NCBI GenBank assembly: GCA_965204525.1
Contig: OZ241994.1
Location: forward strand, 372,001 to 436,000
Length of the DNA stretch: 64,000 nucleotides
Direction: 5' to 3'
DNA from: Bin5 sp965204525
Lineage (GTDB): Bacteria; Chloroflexota; Anaerolineae; Caldilineales; Caldilineaceae
Positions 41,304 through 49,731 of this stretch are shown in pieces. The position numbers and the translations under genes were made by a program. A model generated the notes under the pieces. That model was not told the origin of the DNA, did no database searches, and saw only the letters and a program-made list of their open reading frames with translations. Each line of letters begins with the position of its first letter. The first letter of the stretch is position 1.

Positions 41304-42206
41304 ATGAGATCGCGCGCCTATACCTACCTCAACCTCGCTCTTTGCATTCTGCTCTGGGCATCGATCCCGGTTGCTTCGAAGAAGATATTGGCAGAGCTGA
41401 ACAATCTGCAAATGCTCTTCTACAGTACAGTTTTCTCGGCAGTTGCGCTTGGGGCGCTAGTCGTGGGGCAAGGCAAAGGCGCCAGCCGGGTCCGGTATTC
41501 TCTGCGTGACTACGCTCACCTGAGCTGGCTGGGCTTTTTGGGCGCATTTCTCTACTACGTGCTTCTTTACGGGGCTTTTGCGCGCACCTCCGCTGCCGAA
41601 GGCTTTGTTCTGGCCTACACCTGGCCCATCCTGGTCAGTCTGCTGGCCGTGCCGCTCTTGGGCCAGAAGCTATCGGCCCTACGGCTAATTGCGATCGCGA
41701 TCAGTTTCTGTGGCGTCGTAATGATCGTTACTCGGGGGCGGATGTTGGCGTTTCAGACGGAGAATTTGGCGGGAAACCTGCTGGCCCTTTGTGGGGCTCT
41801 CGTTTTCGCTCTATTTTCAATACTAGGCAGACGAGCAAACTACGACCTGACCATTGCCGCCTTTATCTACTTCTGCTCCGCTCTTGTCTGCGCCGGAGCA
41901 ACCATCTTCATTATAGGGAAGTTGCCGCTGCCTTCTCTCTCCGTCTGGGGCTGGATTCTTTACAACGGGCTGCTGGTAAACGGGGTCAGTTACTTATTCT
42001 GGTTCAGAGCGCTGGAACATGGGGACACGTTTGTCGTCTCTAATCTGCTCTATCTTACGCCTGCACTCTCCCTGCCGCTTGTCAGGTTGTTCTTGAATGA
42101 ACCGGTACAAGCGTCGGCAGTATCAGGGTTGATACTCATAGTATTCGGAATTCTGCTCCAATCCTGGCCTAGATTGGCCGCAGCATCCCGGGTCCCCGAC
42201 GTTTGA
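41304..42206 (+). CDS. EamA/DMT-family transporter
   Basis: The 300-residue protein has ten predicted helices as two EamA repeats. Characteristic segments are LCILLWASIPVASKKIL at the start and GFVLAYTWPILVSLLAVPLLGQKLS near residue 95. A second-half SYLFWFRALEHGDTFVVSNLLYLTPALSLPLVRLFLNEP near 245 completes the pattern. EamA proteins export metabolites such as amino acids or drugs by facilitated transport. The substrate is not predictable. It lies alone on the plus strand between housekeeping genes transcribed on the minus strand. Confidence 0.88.
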   Translation: MRSRAYTYLNLALCILLWASIPVASKKILAELNNLQMLFYSTVFSAVALGALVVGQGKGASRVRYSLRDYAHLSWLGFLGAFLYYVLLYGAFARTSAAEGFVLAYTWPILVSLLAVPLLGQKLSALRLIAIAISFCGVVMIVTRGRMLAFQTENLAGNLLALCGALVFALFSILGRRANYDLTIAAFIYFCSALVCAGATIFIIGKLPLPSLSVWGWILYNGLLVNGVSYLFWFRALEHGDTFVVSNLLYLTPALSLPLVRLFLNEPVQASAVSGLILIVFGILLQSWPRLAAASRVPDV

Positions 42207-42256
42207 AACGAGGGTCCTTGCCGAAGAAGAGCCTTCCGAGGCACACCGGCCTCGTC

Positions 42257-43378
42257 CTATTCCGGCCTCAGAATCCGGTCCAGAAGTCCGCGACGAGGCT
42301 CATTCACTTCATCTCCCAGGCTTTCGGCCAGTTGGCGCACCAGCATCTCCTGCTCTTCCGTCAGGTCGGTTGGCGTCACCAGCTTCACCGTTACGATCAT
42401 GTCTCCGCGCCCGCTGCGTTGCAGTCGGGCAATTCCCATCCCCGCTTTGCGAAAACGCTTCCCGGTCTGCGTCCCGGCAGGAATGTCGAAACTTTCCGCC
42501 CCGCCGCCCAAAGTTGGGATTTCTACCGTTGCACCGAGAGTTGCCTGAGCGATAGTGATGGGCAATTCCAGATGAATATCATACTCATCACGCACGAATT
42601 CCGGATGGTCCTCAACGCTGATCACAACGTAGAGGTTGCCGCGCGGCCCCCCCAACATGCCGGCCTCGCCCTCCCCAGCTAAGCGGATACGCGTTCCGTT
42701 GTCGACGCCCGCGGGTACATTGACTTTGATCTTGCGGGACACCTGAACTCGTTTTCGGCCGTTGCACCGGCTGCAGGCCGTGGAAACGACTTCGCCTGCA
42801 CCATGGCAGGTTGGGCAAGTCGTTGCGGTAACGATCGTTCCAAAAAGAGGACTCTGCTGACGTCGCTGCACCTCGCCGCTGCCGCCGCAGGTCGAACATC
42901 GTACGGGCGTTGTGCCTGGCTCCGCGCCGCTGCCCTGACAAGATTCGCAGTCCTCCATGCGCGGCACTTCAATCTCCTCCTGGGTACCGAAGACAGCGTC
43001 CTCAAAGCTTATTCTGACGTCTACCCGCAAGTCCGCCCCGCGTCGAGGCGCCCGCCGGTTCCCGCGCCCCATGCCGCCGAATCCGAAGACCTCCTCGAAA
43101 ATGCTGCCCAAGTCGCCAAATCCCTGGTTGAAATCGCTGAACCCTCCCGATCCGCCCAGGCCGGAATGTCCAAAGCGGTCATAGACTGCCCTCTTCTGCG
43201 GATCGCTCAAGACCTGATAGGCTTCGTTAATCTCCTTGAACTTGGCCTCGGCATCGGAATCAGGATTGACGTCCGGGTGATACCGCTGTGCCAGCTTGCG
43301 GAAGGCCCGCTTGAGCGTCTGTTCATCAGCGCCCCGCTCAATGCCAAGCACTTCGTAATAGTCGCGCTTTTCGCTCAT
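42257..43378 (-). CDS. dnaJ: Chaperone protein DnaJ
   Basis: The 373-residue protein has a J domain with the HPD motif in RYHPDVNPDSD, a Gly/Phe-rich stretch (about 75-105) and four zinc repeats. CESCQGSG, CSTCGGSG and CPTCHGAG are canonical, while the fourth is CSRCNGRK instead of CxxCxGxG. C-terminal substrate domains follow. It would stimulate DnaK and hold unfolded proteins. No dnaK or grpE lies in the window, so the gene is apart from them. A 63-residue membrane-protein gene precedes it closely. Confidence 0.93.
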   Translation of the reverse strand: MSEKRDYYEVLGIERGADEQTLKRAFRKLAQRYHPDVNPDSDAEAKFKEINEAYQVLSDPQKRAVYDRFGHSGLGGSGGFSDFNQGFGDLGSIFEEVFGFGGMGRGNRRAPRRGADLRVDVRISFEDAVFGTQEEIEVPRMEDCESCQGSGAEPGTTPVRCSTCGGSGEVQRRQQSPLFGTIVTATTCPTCHGAGEVVSTACSRCNGRKRVQVSRKIKVNVPAGVDNGTRIRLAGEGEAGMLGGPRGNLYVVISVEDHPEFVRDEYDIHLELPITIAQATLGATVEIPTLGGGAESFDIPAGTQTGKRFRKAGMGIARLQRSGRGDMIVTVKLVTPTDLTEEQEMLVRQLAESLGDEVNEPRRGLLDRILRPE

Positions 43379-43382
43379 GAAG

Positions 43383-43574
43383 CTATTCCCAACTTATGAT
43401 CCAGGCGCACAGTCCGGCCAGGCCAACGGTTACTCCGATCAGAGCTGCCCATTGCGCGCCGTCAAACCCAACGCCGCGGGCGCTGAATAGCAGTATCACC
43501 ACAAAGCCGATGGCGAGTACGGCCCAGTTGGACAAGACTGTGTGGTCGGCCCAGAATCGCCTCAGAAAGTCCAT
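43383..43574 (-). CDS. Small membrane protein of unknown function
   Basis: The 63-residue protein has two hydrophobic helices (about residues 15-31 and 42-60) and begins MDFLRRFWADHTVLSNWAVL. It lies four bases from dnaJ and 16 from coaE, so it is probably cotranscribed with them. It resembles the small two-helix proteins often found near dnaJ in Chloroflexota genomes, but I know no function. Confidence 0.6.
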   Translation of the reverse strand: MDFLRRFWADHTVLSNWAVLAIGFVVILLFSARGVGFDGAQWAALIGVTVGLAGLCAWIISWE

Positions 43575-43590
43575 GTTCGTTCGGACTCCT

Positions 43591-44223
43591 TTATCGTGCC
43601 AGTGTCGTCATGCGCCGCGGATATCTTCGCTTCAGGTCTTCCCAGATGGCGTCCAGCTGGGCGTGCAGCTCCGCAAGACTGCCGTCGTTCTCGATGACGC
43701 GATCGGCCTGATTCACCTTGGCTGCCTGCGGGGGCTGCAGATCGATCATGCGACGGGCTTCGGTCTCTTCCATTCGCCGGGCCTCCAGAAGACGACGCAG
43801 CTGAGTCGTCAGGCTTGACGTGACCACCCAGATTTCATCGCAAAGGGTCGACATCAACCCGGCCTCAAGCAGCTTGATGGCTTCCAACACGATCACGGGT
43901 GAATCGTTCTCGTCGATTTCCTGTTTTCCCAGATCAAAGATCTTCGGGTGGACGATTTTTTCCAGCCTGCCCAGGTCTATTGGATTGGAGAAGACGATTT
44001 TGCCAAGTTTCTTGCGATCGATGGTTCCGTCTTCCCTCAGAATCTCCCGGCCGAAAGTGCGCACGACCGCATCGTAGGCCTGGGCGCCCGGCTCAATCAC
44101 GCGGTGGCCCAGTTTGTCAGCGTCAATGATAAAGGCACATTTCTCCATCAGATAGTTGAGAATCGTGCTCTTGCCCGTGGCGATATTGCCTGTCAGCCCA
44201 ATTACCAGCGATTTTCGCGACAT
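43591..44223 (-). CDS. coaE: Dephospho-CoA kinase
   Basis: The 210-residue protein has the P-loop GLTGNIATGKST at its N-terminus. DADKLGHRVIEPG, HPKIFD and VIVLEAIKLLEAGL follow, and WVVTSS carries the lid region. These match CoaE, which phosphorylates the 3'-hydroxyl of dephospho-CoA in the last step of CoA synthesis. Length is normal. The gene is followed by the 63-residue membrane gene and dnaJ on the same strand. Confidence 0.93.
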   Translation of the reverse strand: MSRKSLVIGLTGNIATGKSTILNYLMEKCAFIIDADKLGHRVIEPGAQAYDAVVRTFGREILREDGTIDRKKLGKIVFSNPIDLGRLEKIVHPKIFDLGKQEIDENDSPVIVLEAIKLLEAGLMSTLCDEIWVVTSSLTTQLRRLLEARRMEETEARRMIDLQPPQAAKVNQADRVIENDGSLAELHAQLDAIWEDLKRRYPRRMTTLAR

Positions 44224-44301
44224 TTCCGACTAAGCCCTTTGCAATTGGTTGTCCCGATTGATCCCTATTTTAGCTGAAAGCCTGGACTGCTGACAAGCTT
44301 G

Positions 44302-46434
44302 TTATGCTGCCAGGGCAGCCCATTCCTCCATCAGTTCCTCCAGCCGCCGAGAGACTGCCCTGTGCCGGTCCTGCAACGCCCGCAACTCTTCGAAATCCTG
44401 AGATGCGCTCGCCTGAGCCATGCTCTCCTCTATATCCTTCAACCTGCTTTCCATCCGCACAACCCGTTCCTCTGTTTCGGCGACAGCCTGCTCATGACGT
44501 TCCGCTCGCCGCCGCCGCCGTCGAGCCTCTCTTTGCCGGTTCCACTCCTCCTCTGCAGTGGTCGGCACGATCTCCCCCGGATCAGGAGACTCCTTCCTTT
44601 CAACGTCCAGCCTTTCAGCTTGCCACTGCCTCCACGTGCCTTTGAATACATCCAGTTGCCCGGGCCTGCTCCTTGTCCCAGGTGTCACCTGCCAAATCTG
44701 CGTGGCCAAAGCGTCAATGAGTGCACGGTCATGTGTGACGAGCAGTGTGGTCCCGTCAAACTGACGGAGAGCGTCCTGAAGTATTTCCTGGCTGTCCAGG
44801 TCCAGATGATTGGTCGGTTCGTCCAGAAGCAGAAAATTGGCGCCCTGTAGTGTCAGCCGCGCCAGCGCGATGCGGCTGCGCTGGCCCCCTGAAAGGCTCT
44901 CGATGCTCTGGTAGACATCATCCCCTTTGAAGAGAAACTGGCCCAAAAACGTCCGCGCCCTCTCTGTAGGAAGCCGCTTAATCTCGAGTAAGGCATCCAG
45001 GACGGTCTGGCCGCTCTTCATCAACCCGTAGCCGCTACCAATATGTCGTTGGGCAAGATACCCTACATCAACCGAAGCGCCCAACTCCACTCTGCCGCCG
45101 AGAGGTGCCAACTCCTCCAGCACAGTACGCACGAACGTCGTTTTGCCCGCGCCGTTAGGGCCGATGAGAGCTGCAACCTGTCCTCGATAAAGGTCAAGAT
45201 CGGGTACATCCAGAATCGGTGTATCGGTCGCGGAGAGGCTGCGCATGGGGCGCAAACGGCCCTGGCGAACGGTTCGCCCTGGCTGGAGGCCCTTTGACCG
45301 GGGGTGCCCTGATTCCGGTTCAATTGACGAGGTTTGGCCTTCTCCGGCTCCCGCCCGGCCCAGCGCCTGGCGCTGTGAACTGTCAGAATCGGTGCCCGTT
45401 TCGATGGAGCCATTCACATAGCCGGCAATTAACTTACGTGTACGCATTACCAGGTCCCCACCGCGGGAGTCCGCACGCAGAGGGAGCCGGATAAACTGGT
45501 CCGTCGGAGGCGGCGGTAGGGCTTCTTCTTTCAGGAACCTCTTCAGCCTCGTCTCTCTTCCTTGGGCCTCCTTGGTCCGCTGGCCCGCCTTGTAGCGCCG
45601 CACAAAGGCCTGGGTCTCGCGAATGAACTCCTGCTGGCGGTCATATTCCTTTCGCCAGCGGGCTCGGCGCTCCTCACGCTGCAAGCGGTAGTGGCTGTAG
45701 TTGCCCCGGTACGCTTCCACCCGGCGGTAAGCAAGATCCCATATCCTGGTCGCAACCGCATCGAGGAAATACCTGTCGTGCGAAACAACAATAAGCGCAC
45801 CTTTCCACCCGGTCAGAACACCTTCCAGCCAAGCCATTGACCGCACATCCAGGTGATTGGTAGGCTCGTCCAGCAGCAGCAGGTCCGGCTCCTCCAGGAG
45901 CAGGCGGCCCAGACATGCTCGCGTCCGCTGGCCGCCGCTGAGGTGGGACAACGGCGCCTGCCAGAGAGACTCCTGCAGGCCGAGACCGCTAAGGACGAAG
46001 CGAATCCGCTGGTCGATGGCGTAGCCGCCGGCCCGTTCAAACGCCTCCTGTTGCAGGCCATAACGCGAAATCAGCCGCGCCAGTTCCTGATCGTTCGGAG
46101 CCAGTTCCGTCATCCTTGCTTCCAGGCGGCGAAGCTGTTCCCCTTCGGCCAGCAGGTCGGCGAAAACGGATTTCAGGTCTTCGAAAAGAGTGAGACTTCC
46201 TGCAGGCGGCGGGTCTTGGGAAAGGTAACCAATCCGCGTGCCTTGCGCGATAAAGAGTTCGCCGCCGACAGTCGTATCAAACCGGCCCAGCGCCCTGAGC
46301 AGGCTTGTCTTGCCCGCGCCGTTATGTCCAACCAGGCCGATTCTGTCCCCGTACTCGATGCGGACACTCACATCCTCGAGCACGTCGAGATCGCCGTAAT
46401 TCTTGGAGATTTCGTTGGCAACCAGGAGACTCAT
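44302..46434 (-). CDS. ABC-F family ATPase (Uup/YdiF-like)
   Basis: The 710-residue protein has two ABC domains. Domain one has Walker A GHNGAGKTS, signature LSGGQRTRACLGRLLLEEP and LLLLDEPTNHLD near residues 165-200. Domain two has GPNGAGKTT, signature LSGGQRSRIALARL and LLLDEPTNHLDLDS near 520-560. There is no membrane domain, so it is a soluble ribosome-linked ABC-F protein. A Ser/Gly/Arg-rich insertion lies between the domains at about 335-405. A charged coiled coil (about 605-700, RREARRRRRRAERHEQA) forms the C-terminus, longer than in most members. Whether it protects against antibiotics or aids translation is unknown. Confidence 0.9.
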   Translation of the reverse strand: MSLLVANEISKNYGDLDVLEDVSVRIEYGDRIGLVGHNGAGKTSLLRALGRFDTTVGGELFIAQGTRIGYLSQDPPPAGSLTLFEDLKSVFADLLAEGEQLRRLEARMTELAPNDQELARLISRYGLQQEAFERAGGYAIDQRIRFVLSGLGLQESLWQAPLSHLSGGQRTRACLGRLLLEEPDLLLLDEPTNHLDVRSMAWLEGVLTGWKGALIVVSHDRYFLDAVATRIWDLAYRRVEAYRGNYSHYRLQREERRARWRKEYDRQQEFIRETQAFVRRYKAGQRTKEAQGRETRLKRFLKEEALPPPPTDQFIRLPLRADSRGGDLVMRTRKLIAGYVNGSIETGTDSDSSQRQALGRAGAGEGQTSSIEPESGHPRSKGLQPGRTVRQGRLRPMRSLSATDTPILDVPDLDLYRGQVAALIGPNGAGKTTFVRTVLEELAPLGGRVELGASVDVGYLAQRHIGSGYGLMKSGQTVLDALLEIKRLPTERARTFLGQFLFKGDDVYQSIESLSGGQRSRIALARLTLQGANFLLLDEPTNHLDLDSQEILQDALRQFDGTTLLVTHDRALIDALATQIWQVTPGTRSRPGQLDVFKGTWRQWQAERLDVERKESPDPGEIVPTTAEEEWNRQREARRRRRRAERHEQAVAETEERVVRMESRLKDIEESMAQASASQDFEELRALQDRHRAVSRRLEELMEEWAALAA

Positions 46435-46897
46435 GCGAAGGGTAAGGCAAGTTTGTAGAAGCGCACAGAAATGCCAAACCGCTTCCTCATTCCAAGATGG
46501 ACCACCTCAGCCAATTGGAATAGGTTACAGTCTGGGTACGTAGGCGGATTGTATCACATTTTCGGCACTTGGACGATTCCTGCCACAGATTAAGCAGTCT
46601 CAGTTACGCCGCTTTAGGACTGAAACTGCTCGAAAAATTGCCCTCAAGACTTTCGGCTCAGGCTGACTCACAGGATTAGTCTGCTGTGACAGTGACCGAT
46701 CCCTTGAAACGGGTTGGGGATAGTCTGTCTTGACATTCTCTCCCGTTTTCGCAGTTGCGGGAGGACGACATACTGCGAAATTTATTCAAGTAAGTAGGCC
46801 TGGAGAGAGTGCATCCCAGATTTGGGGTGGGGATCGCCTGGCGGGAAAATAATGCCAGCAGTGGCTGAAATTGCTTACCGGCTCTTGGAGAGACGCA

Positions 46898-46960
46898 GGG
46901 CGGGCACCAGGCCCGGGGGGTCCGTTGATTTGGGGCACAGGGCAGGCACAAGGCCTGCCC
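46898..46960. repeat. Pair of REP-like GC-rich inverted repeats
   Basis: The first copy reads GGGCGGGCACCAGGCCCGGG (from 46899). The second is GGGCAGGC-ACAAG-GCCTGCCC (46940-46960), a perfect eight-base stem with a five-base loop. The two share the pattern GGGCrGGCACmAGGCC. They look like a REP-type interspersed repeat family, but the window contains no other copies that I can see. Confidence 0.5.
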
Positions 46961-47179
46961 CTACGGGAACTTTGAGGGGGACGGTAGAGGCCACGCGGTG
47001 GGCCGCAGGAAGCCATGGTTGCATTGACCGTACAAAATGGCGAGGAGAGAGTGAAGAGGAGTGAGAGATGCCGGTTCCTCTGCCGTAGATCGGATCGCGG
47101 GCTGGCCGTGGTTTTGTCGCTGCCAGAGGTTTGCGAGAGCTCACCCCCATTTTGAGATGTACGCCCTAGAATTGAGGCT

Positions 47180-47209
47180 TTGCCCGATTTCATTCGACTA
47201 AACTATAAT
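47180..47209 (+). promoter_or_regulatory. Candidate promoter of the liv operon
   Basis: TTGCCC (47180-47185) and a perfect TATAAT (47204-47209) are separated by 18 bases and lie about 115 bases before the livK-type ATG. Confidence 0.5.
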
Positions 47210-47324
47210 TGTTGTTCAGAAGTCCCGCTCTTGGAACATTCCAATCCCAAGACTGTTCTAGAGTACGGAAGCGCGGAGTAAAGCTTCAATTCACTTAAAG
47301 CGCAGTTTGACCAAGGAGGTTCAA

Positions 47325-48581
47325 ATGCCAAAACAACTCGCAATTCTCAGTCTGTTCCTGGTTGCGGCATTGATGTTAGCCGCATGTGTGGCTGCAGCGC
47401 CGGCCGCAGAAGCTCCGGCAGAAGAAGCGCCCATGGAGGAGGCCTCCGCCGACATGAGCGGAAAGGTGGTCATCGCCTCAGGCGGCACGATCCGAATCGG
47501 CGGATCCTTTGCCCTGACCGGACCGATTCCCGACCCCGGCCTGAATATCCGCCATGGGGCGGAACTCGCCATCGATGACCTCAATGCGATGGGAGGCCTC
47601 GAGGGCTTTATGTTCGAGCTGGTCGCCGAAGACGGCGCTTGCGATGGTACGCAGGGCACCAACGTGGGCAACAAGTTCGCCGCCGACGAGACCATTGTCG
47701 CCGTCACCGGCGGCACCTGCTCCGGGGAGACTTTCGGCCTCATGCCGATCCTGCAGGAGGCGCGGATCCCCTTTGTCAGCCCCAGCGCCACCAATCCGGA
47801 CATTACCTCGGCGGACTGCGACGTCTGTAACCGCGTTGCCTTGAGCGACGCCCTTCAGGGCGCCATCGATGCCGCCTTTGTCGTCAGCGATCTTGGCATA
47901 ACCACGGTCGCCGTCGTCCACGACAATTCCGACTACGGCAAGGGCCTGGCCGAAATCTTCCAGAGCAACGTCATGGATCAGGGAGGCGAAGTATCCAGCT
48001 TTGAAGGCGTGCAGGTGGGCGACACTGATTTTCGCGCCATGCTGGCCAAAGTTGGCGCCGACGGGCCGCAGGCCATCTTCTTCGGCGGGTATTCCACCGA
48101 AGCAGGCCTCATCGCCCAGCAGATGACGGAAACGCCCGGCCTTGAGGACACGGCATTCATGAGCGTTGACGGCGCCTACACCCAGCAGTACCTGGAAGCC
48201 GCAGGCGACGCGGCTGAAGGCACATACATTTCCTTCGTTGCCGGCGCCGACTCCGAAGAGATGAACGCGGATTTCGACACAAAGTACATGGAGAAGTACG
48301 GCGTCAGCCCAGACGATCTCGGTCCCTTCCACAGCCAGAGCTATGACTCCGTGAAGCTGATCGCGGCCGCCATTGCGGCGGTTGCCTCGGTCGACGACAG
48401 CGGCAACCTGGTAATTGACAGAGAAGAGTTGATCTCCGCCATCCGCTCCGTCGATGCATTCGAAGGCTTGACCGGCAGGATCAAGTGCGACAGCATGGGG
48501 GAATGCGGCGCCGGTGGTGTCCAGATCTTCCAGGTCACGGACGGCGACTTTAATCAGGTGTCCGGTTTCGGCATGGAGTAA
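47325..48581 (+). CDS. livK: Branched-chain amino acid ABC transporter substrate-binding lipoprotein (LivK-type)
   Basis: From ATG 47325, directly after AAGGAGG, the protein has 418 residues. The signal peptide ends LAAC with C21 lipidated, followed by an Ala/Glu-rich linker. The mature part is a Peripla_BP_6 fold: IGGSFALTGPIPDPGLNIRHGAELAIDDLNAMGG and GTCSGETFGLMPILQEARIPFVSPSATNP. It is the receptor for Leu/Ile/Val or related amides and feeds LivH/M/G/F. It is followed by a strong hairpin and then livH. Confidence 0.92.
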   Translation: MPKQLAILSLFLVAALMLAACVAAAPAAEAPAEEAPMEEASADMSGKVVIASGGTIRIGGSFALTGPIPDPGLNIRHGAELAIDDLNAMGGLEGFMFELVAEDGACDGTQGTNVGNKFAADETIVAVTGGTCSGETFGLMPILQEARIPFVSPSATNPDITSADCDVCNRVALSDALQGAIDAAFVVSDLGITTVAVVHDNSDYGKGLAEIFQSNVMDQGGEVSSFEGVQVGDTDFRAMLAKVGADGPQAIFFGGYSTEAGLIAQQMTETPGLEDTAFMSVDGAYTQQYLEAAGDAAEGTYISFVAGADSEEMNADFDTKYMEKYGVSPDDLGPFHSQSYDSVKLIAAAIAAVASVDDSGNLVIDREELISAIRSVDAFEGLTGRIKCDSMGECGAGGVQIFQVTDGDFNQVSGFGME

Positions 48582-48596
48582 GTCTCCATACCGAGA

Positions 48597-48628
48597 GGAG
48601 AGGGAACGTTAACGTTCCCTCTCCTTTT
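48597..48628 (+). terminator. Perfect 28-base palindrome with T-run after livK
   Basis: GGAGAGGGAACGTT and its complement (48597-48624) form a perfect 14-base stem, followed by TTTT at 48625. It lies 15 bases after the livK stop and 33 before livH. It looks like a rho-independent terminator that would be leaky in this operon. Confidence 0.75.
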
Positions 48629-48657
48629 AACTCTCCATCAACTCCTCGAACACGACA

Positions 48658-49731
48658 ATGACTACCAGCCCGGTGAAGGCGCAGGCGGCAGGTACGGACG
48701 GCCGGGCCGCCCTGAAACACTTTACCCGGGCTCTTGGCGCTGCCATCGTTGTTCTCGTGATCTGGAGGGTGACCACAGTCGGGCTGGCAGAGGGCTACCC
48801 GGCCTCCTTCTGGATCTCCCAGGCTCTTAATGGCCTGGTTCTGGGCGGAGTCTACGCCTTGGTGGCATTGGGCTATACGCTCGTATACGGCATCCTCTTC
48901 ATGATCAACTTCGCCCACGGCGAAGTCATGATGATCGGCGGCATCACCGGCTTTTTCGCCCTCCAATTTGCACAGGCCCGCGGCTGGATGGAAGGACCGT
49001 GGCCGGTAGTAGTCGTTGCCTTGCTCTTGATCATGTTCGTTGGTATGGCGGCCTCGGTCCTGATCGGGATCACCCTGGAACGGCTGGCCTACCGGCCCCT
49101 GCGCCAGGCCCCGCGACTGGTCCCCTTAATCAGCGCAATCGGCGCCTCCCTTTTCCTGCAATACTCGGTACTCCTGATCTTCGGCGTCAGTCCGCACAGT
49201 TATCGCAAACCGGCTCTCATCTCAGGGGGTCTGCGGCTGGGCGACGTATTCATTCCGTACACTGGGGCCATCATCTTCGTCACCTCCATCCTCCTCATGT
49301 TGGCCCTATATTTCATCATCCAGCGAACAAAGTTGGGACGCGCCATGCGCGCGGTTGCTGAAGATCGCTCCACCGCTTCACTGATGGGCGTCGACGTCAA
49401 CGCCGTCATCGTCGTGACGTTCATGCTGGGGTCGGCACTTGCCGGCGCCGCGGGCGTCATGCTCGGCTTTCACAACACGGTTGTAAAATTCAACAGCGGC
49501 TTTATTCCGGGTCTGAAAGCCTTCACGGCAGCCGTTCTCGGTGGAATCGGCAACATCCCCGGGGCAATGTTCGGCGCGCTCATCCTCGGCCTGATCGAAG
49601 CGATCGGGCCAAGCGCCCTGGGCATCCCAACAGAATACAAGGATGTCATCGCCTTTGCAATGCTCGTGCTCATCCTTATCTTCCGGCCTACCGGCCTGTT
49701 CGGTGAAGTACTGAGCGAGAAAAAAGCCTGA
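48658..49731 (+). CDS. livH: Branched-chain amino acid ABC transporter permease LivH
   Basis: The 357-residue protein has a short cytosolic N-terminus of about 25 residues and an extra helix. The LivH core follows: NGLVLGGVYALVALGYTLVYGILFMINFAHGE near residues 60-90. The EAA-like region AMRAVAEDRSTASLMGVDVNAVI lies near 230, and a C-terminal RPTGLFGE closes it. It forms the pore with LivM. Its TGA overlaps the livM ATG by one base. Confidence 0.92.
   Translation: MTTSPVKAQAAGTDGRAALKHFTRALGAAIVVLVIWRVTTVGLAEGYPASFWISQALNGLVLGGVYALVALGYTLVYGILFMINFAHGEVMMIGGITGFFALQFAQARGWMEGPWPVVVVALLLIMFVGMAASVLIGITLERLAYRPLRQAPRLVPLISAIGASLFLQYSVLLIFGVSPHSYRKPALISGGLRLGDVFIPYTGAIIFVTSILLMLALYFIIQRTKLGRAMRAVAEDRSTASLMGVDVNAVIVVTFMLGSALAGAAGVMLGFHNTVVKFNSGFIPGLKAFTAAVLGGIGNIPGAMFGALILGLIEAIGPSALGIPTEYKDVIAFAMLVLILIFRPTGLFGEVLSEKKA

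Larger units (their letters stand above)
46435..47306. other. Intergenic region between ABC-F and the liv operon with repeat elements
   Basis: No gene is supported in these 872 bases. Around 46740-46780 a sequence TTGACATTCTCTCCCG is followed by a CTCCCG/CGGGAG stem, resembling the ends of IS200/IS605-type elements. Two similar GC-rich inverted repeats lie at 46898-46917 and 46940-46960. A promoter-like pair for the liv operon lies at 47180-47209. Confidence 0.5.

Noticed and set aside
46435..47306. Possible CRISPR array or small RNA in the repeat-bearing gap
   Set aside because: Only two imperfect copies with unequal context are present and there are no regular spacers; no CRISPR array was seen anywhere in the window.
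47478..48332. A 284-residue minus-strand frame
   Set aside because: It mirrors the livK-type gene; high GC content creates such open antisense frames.
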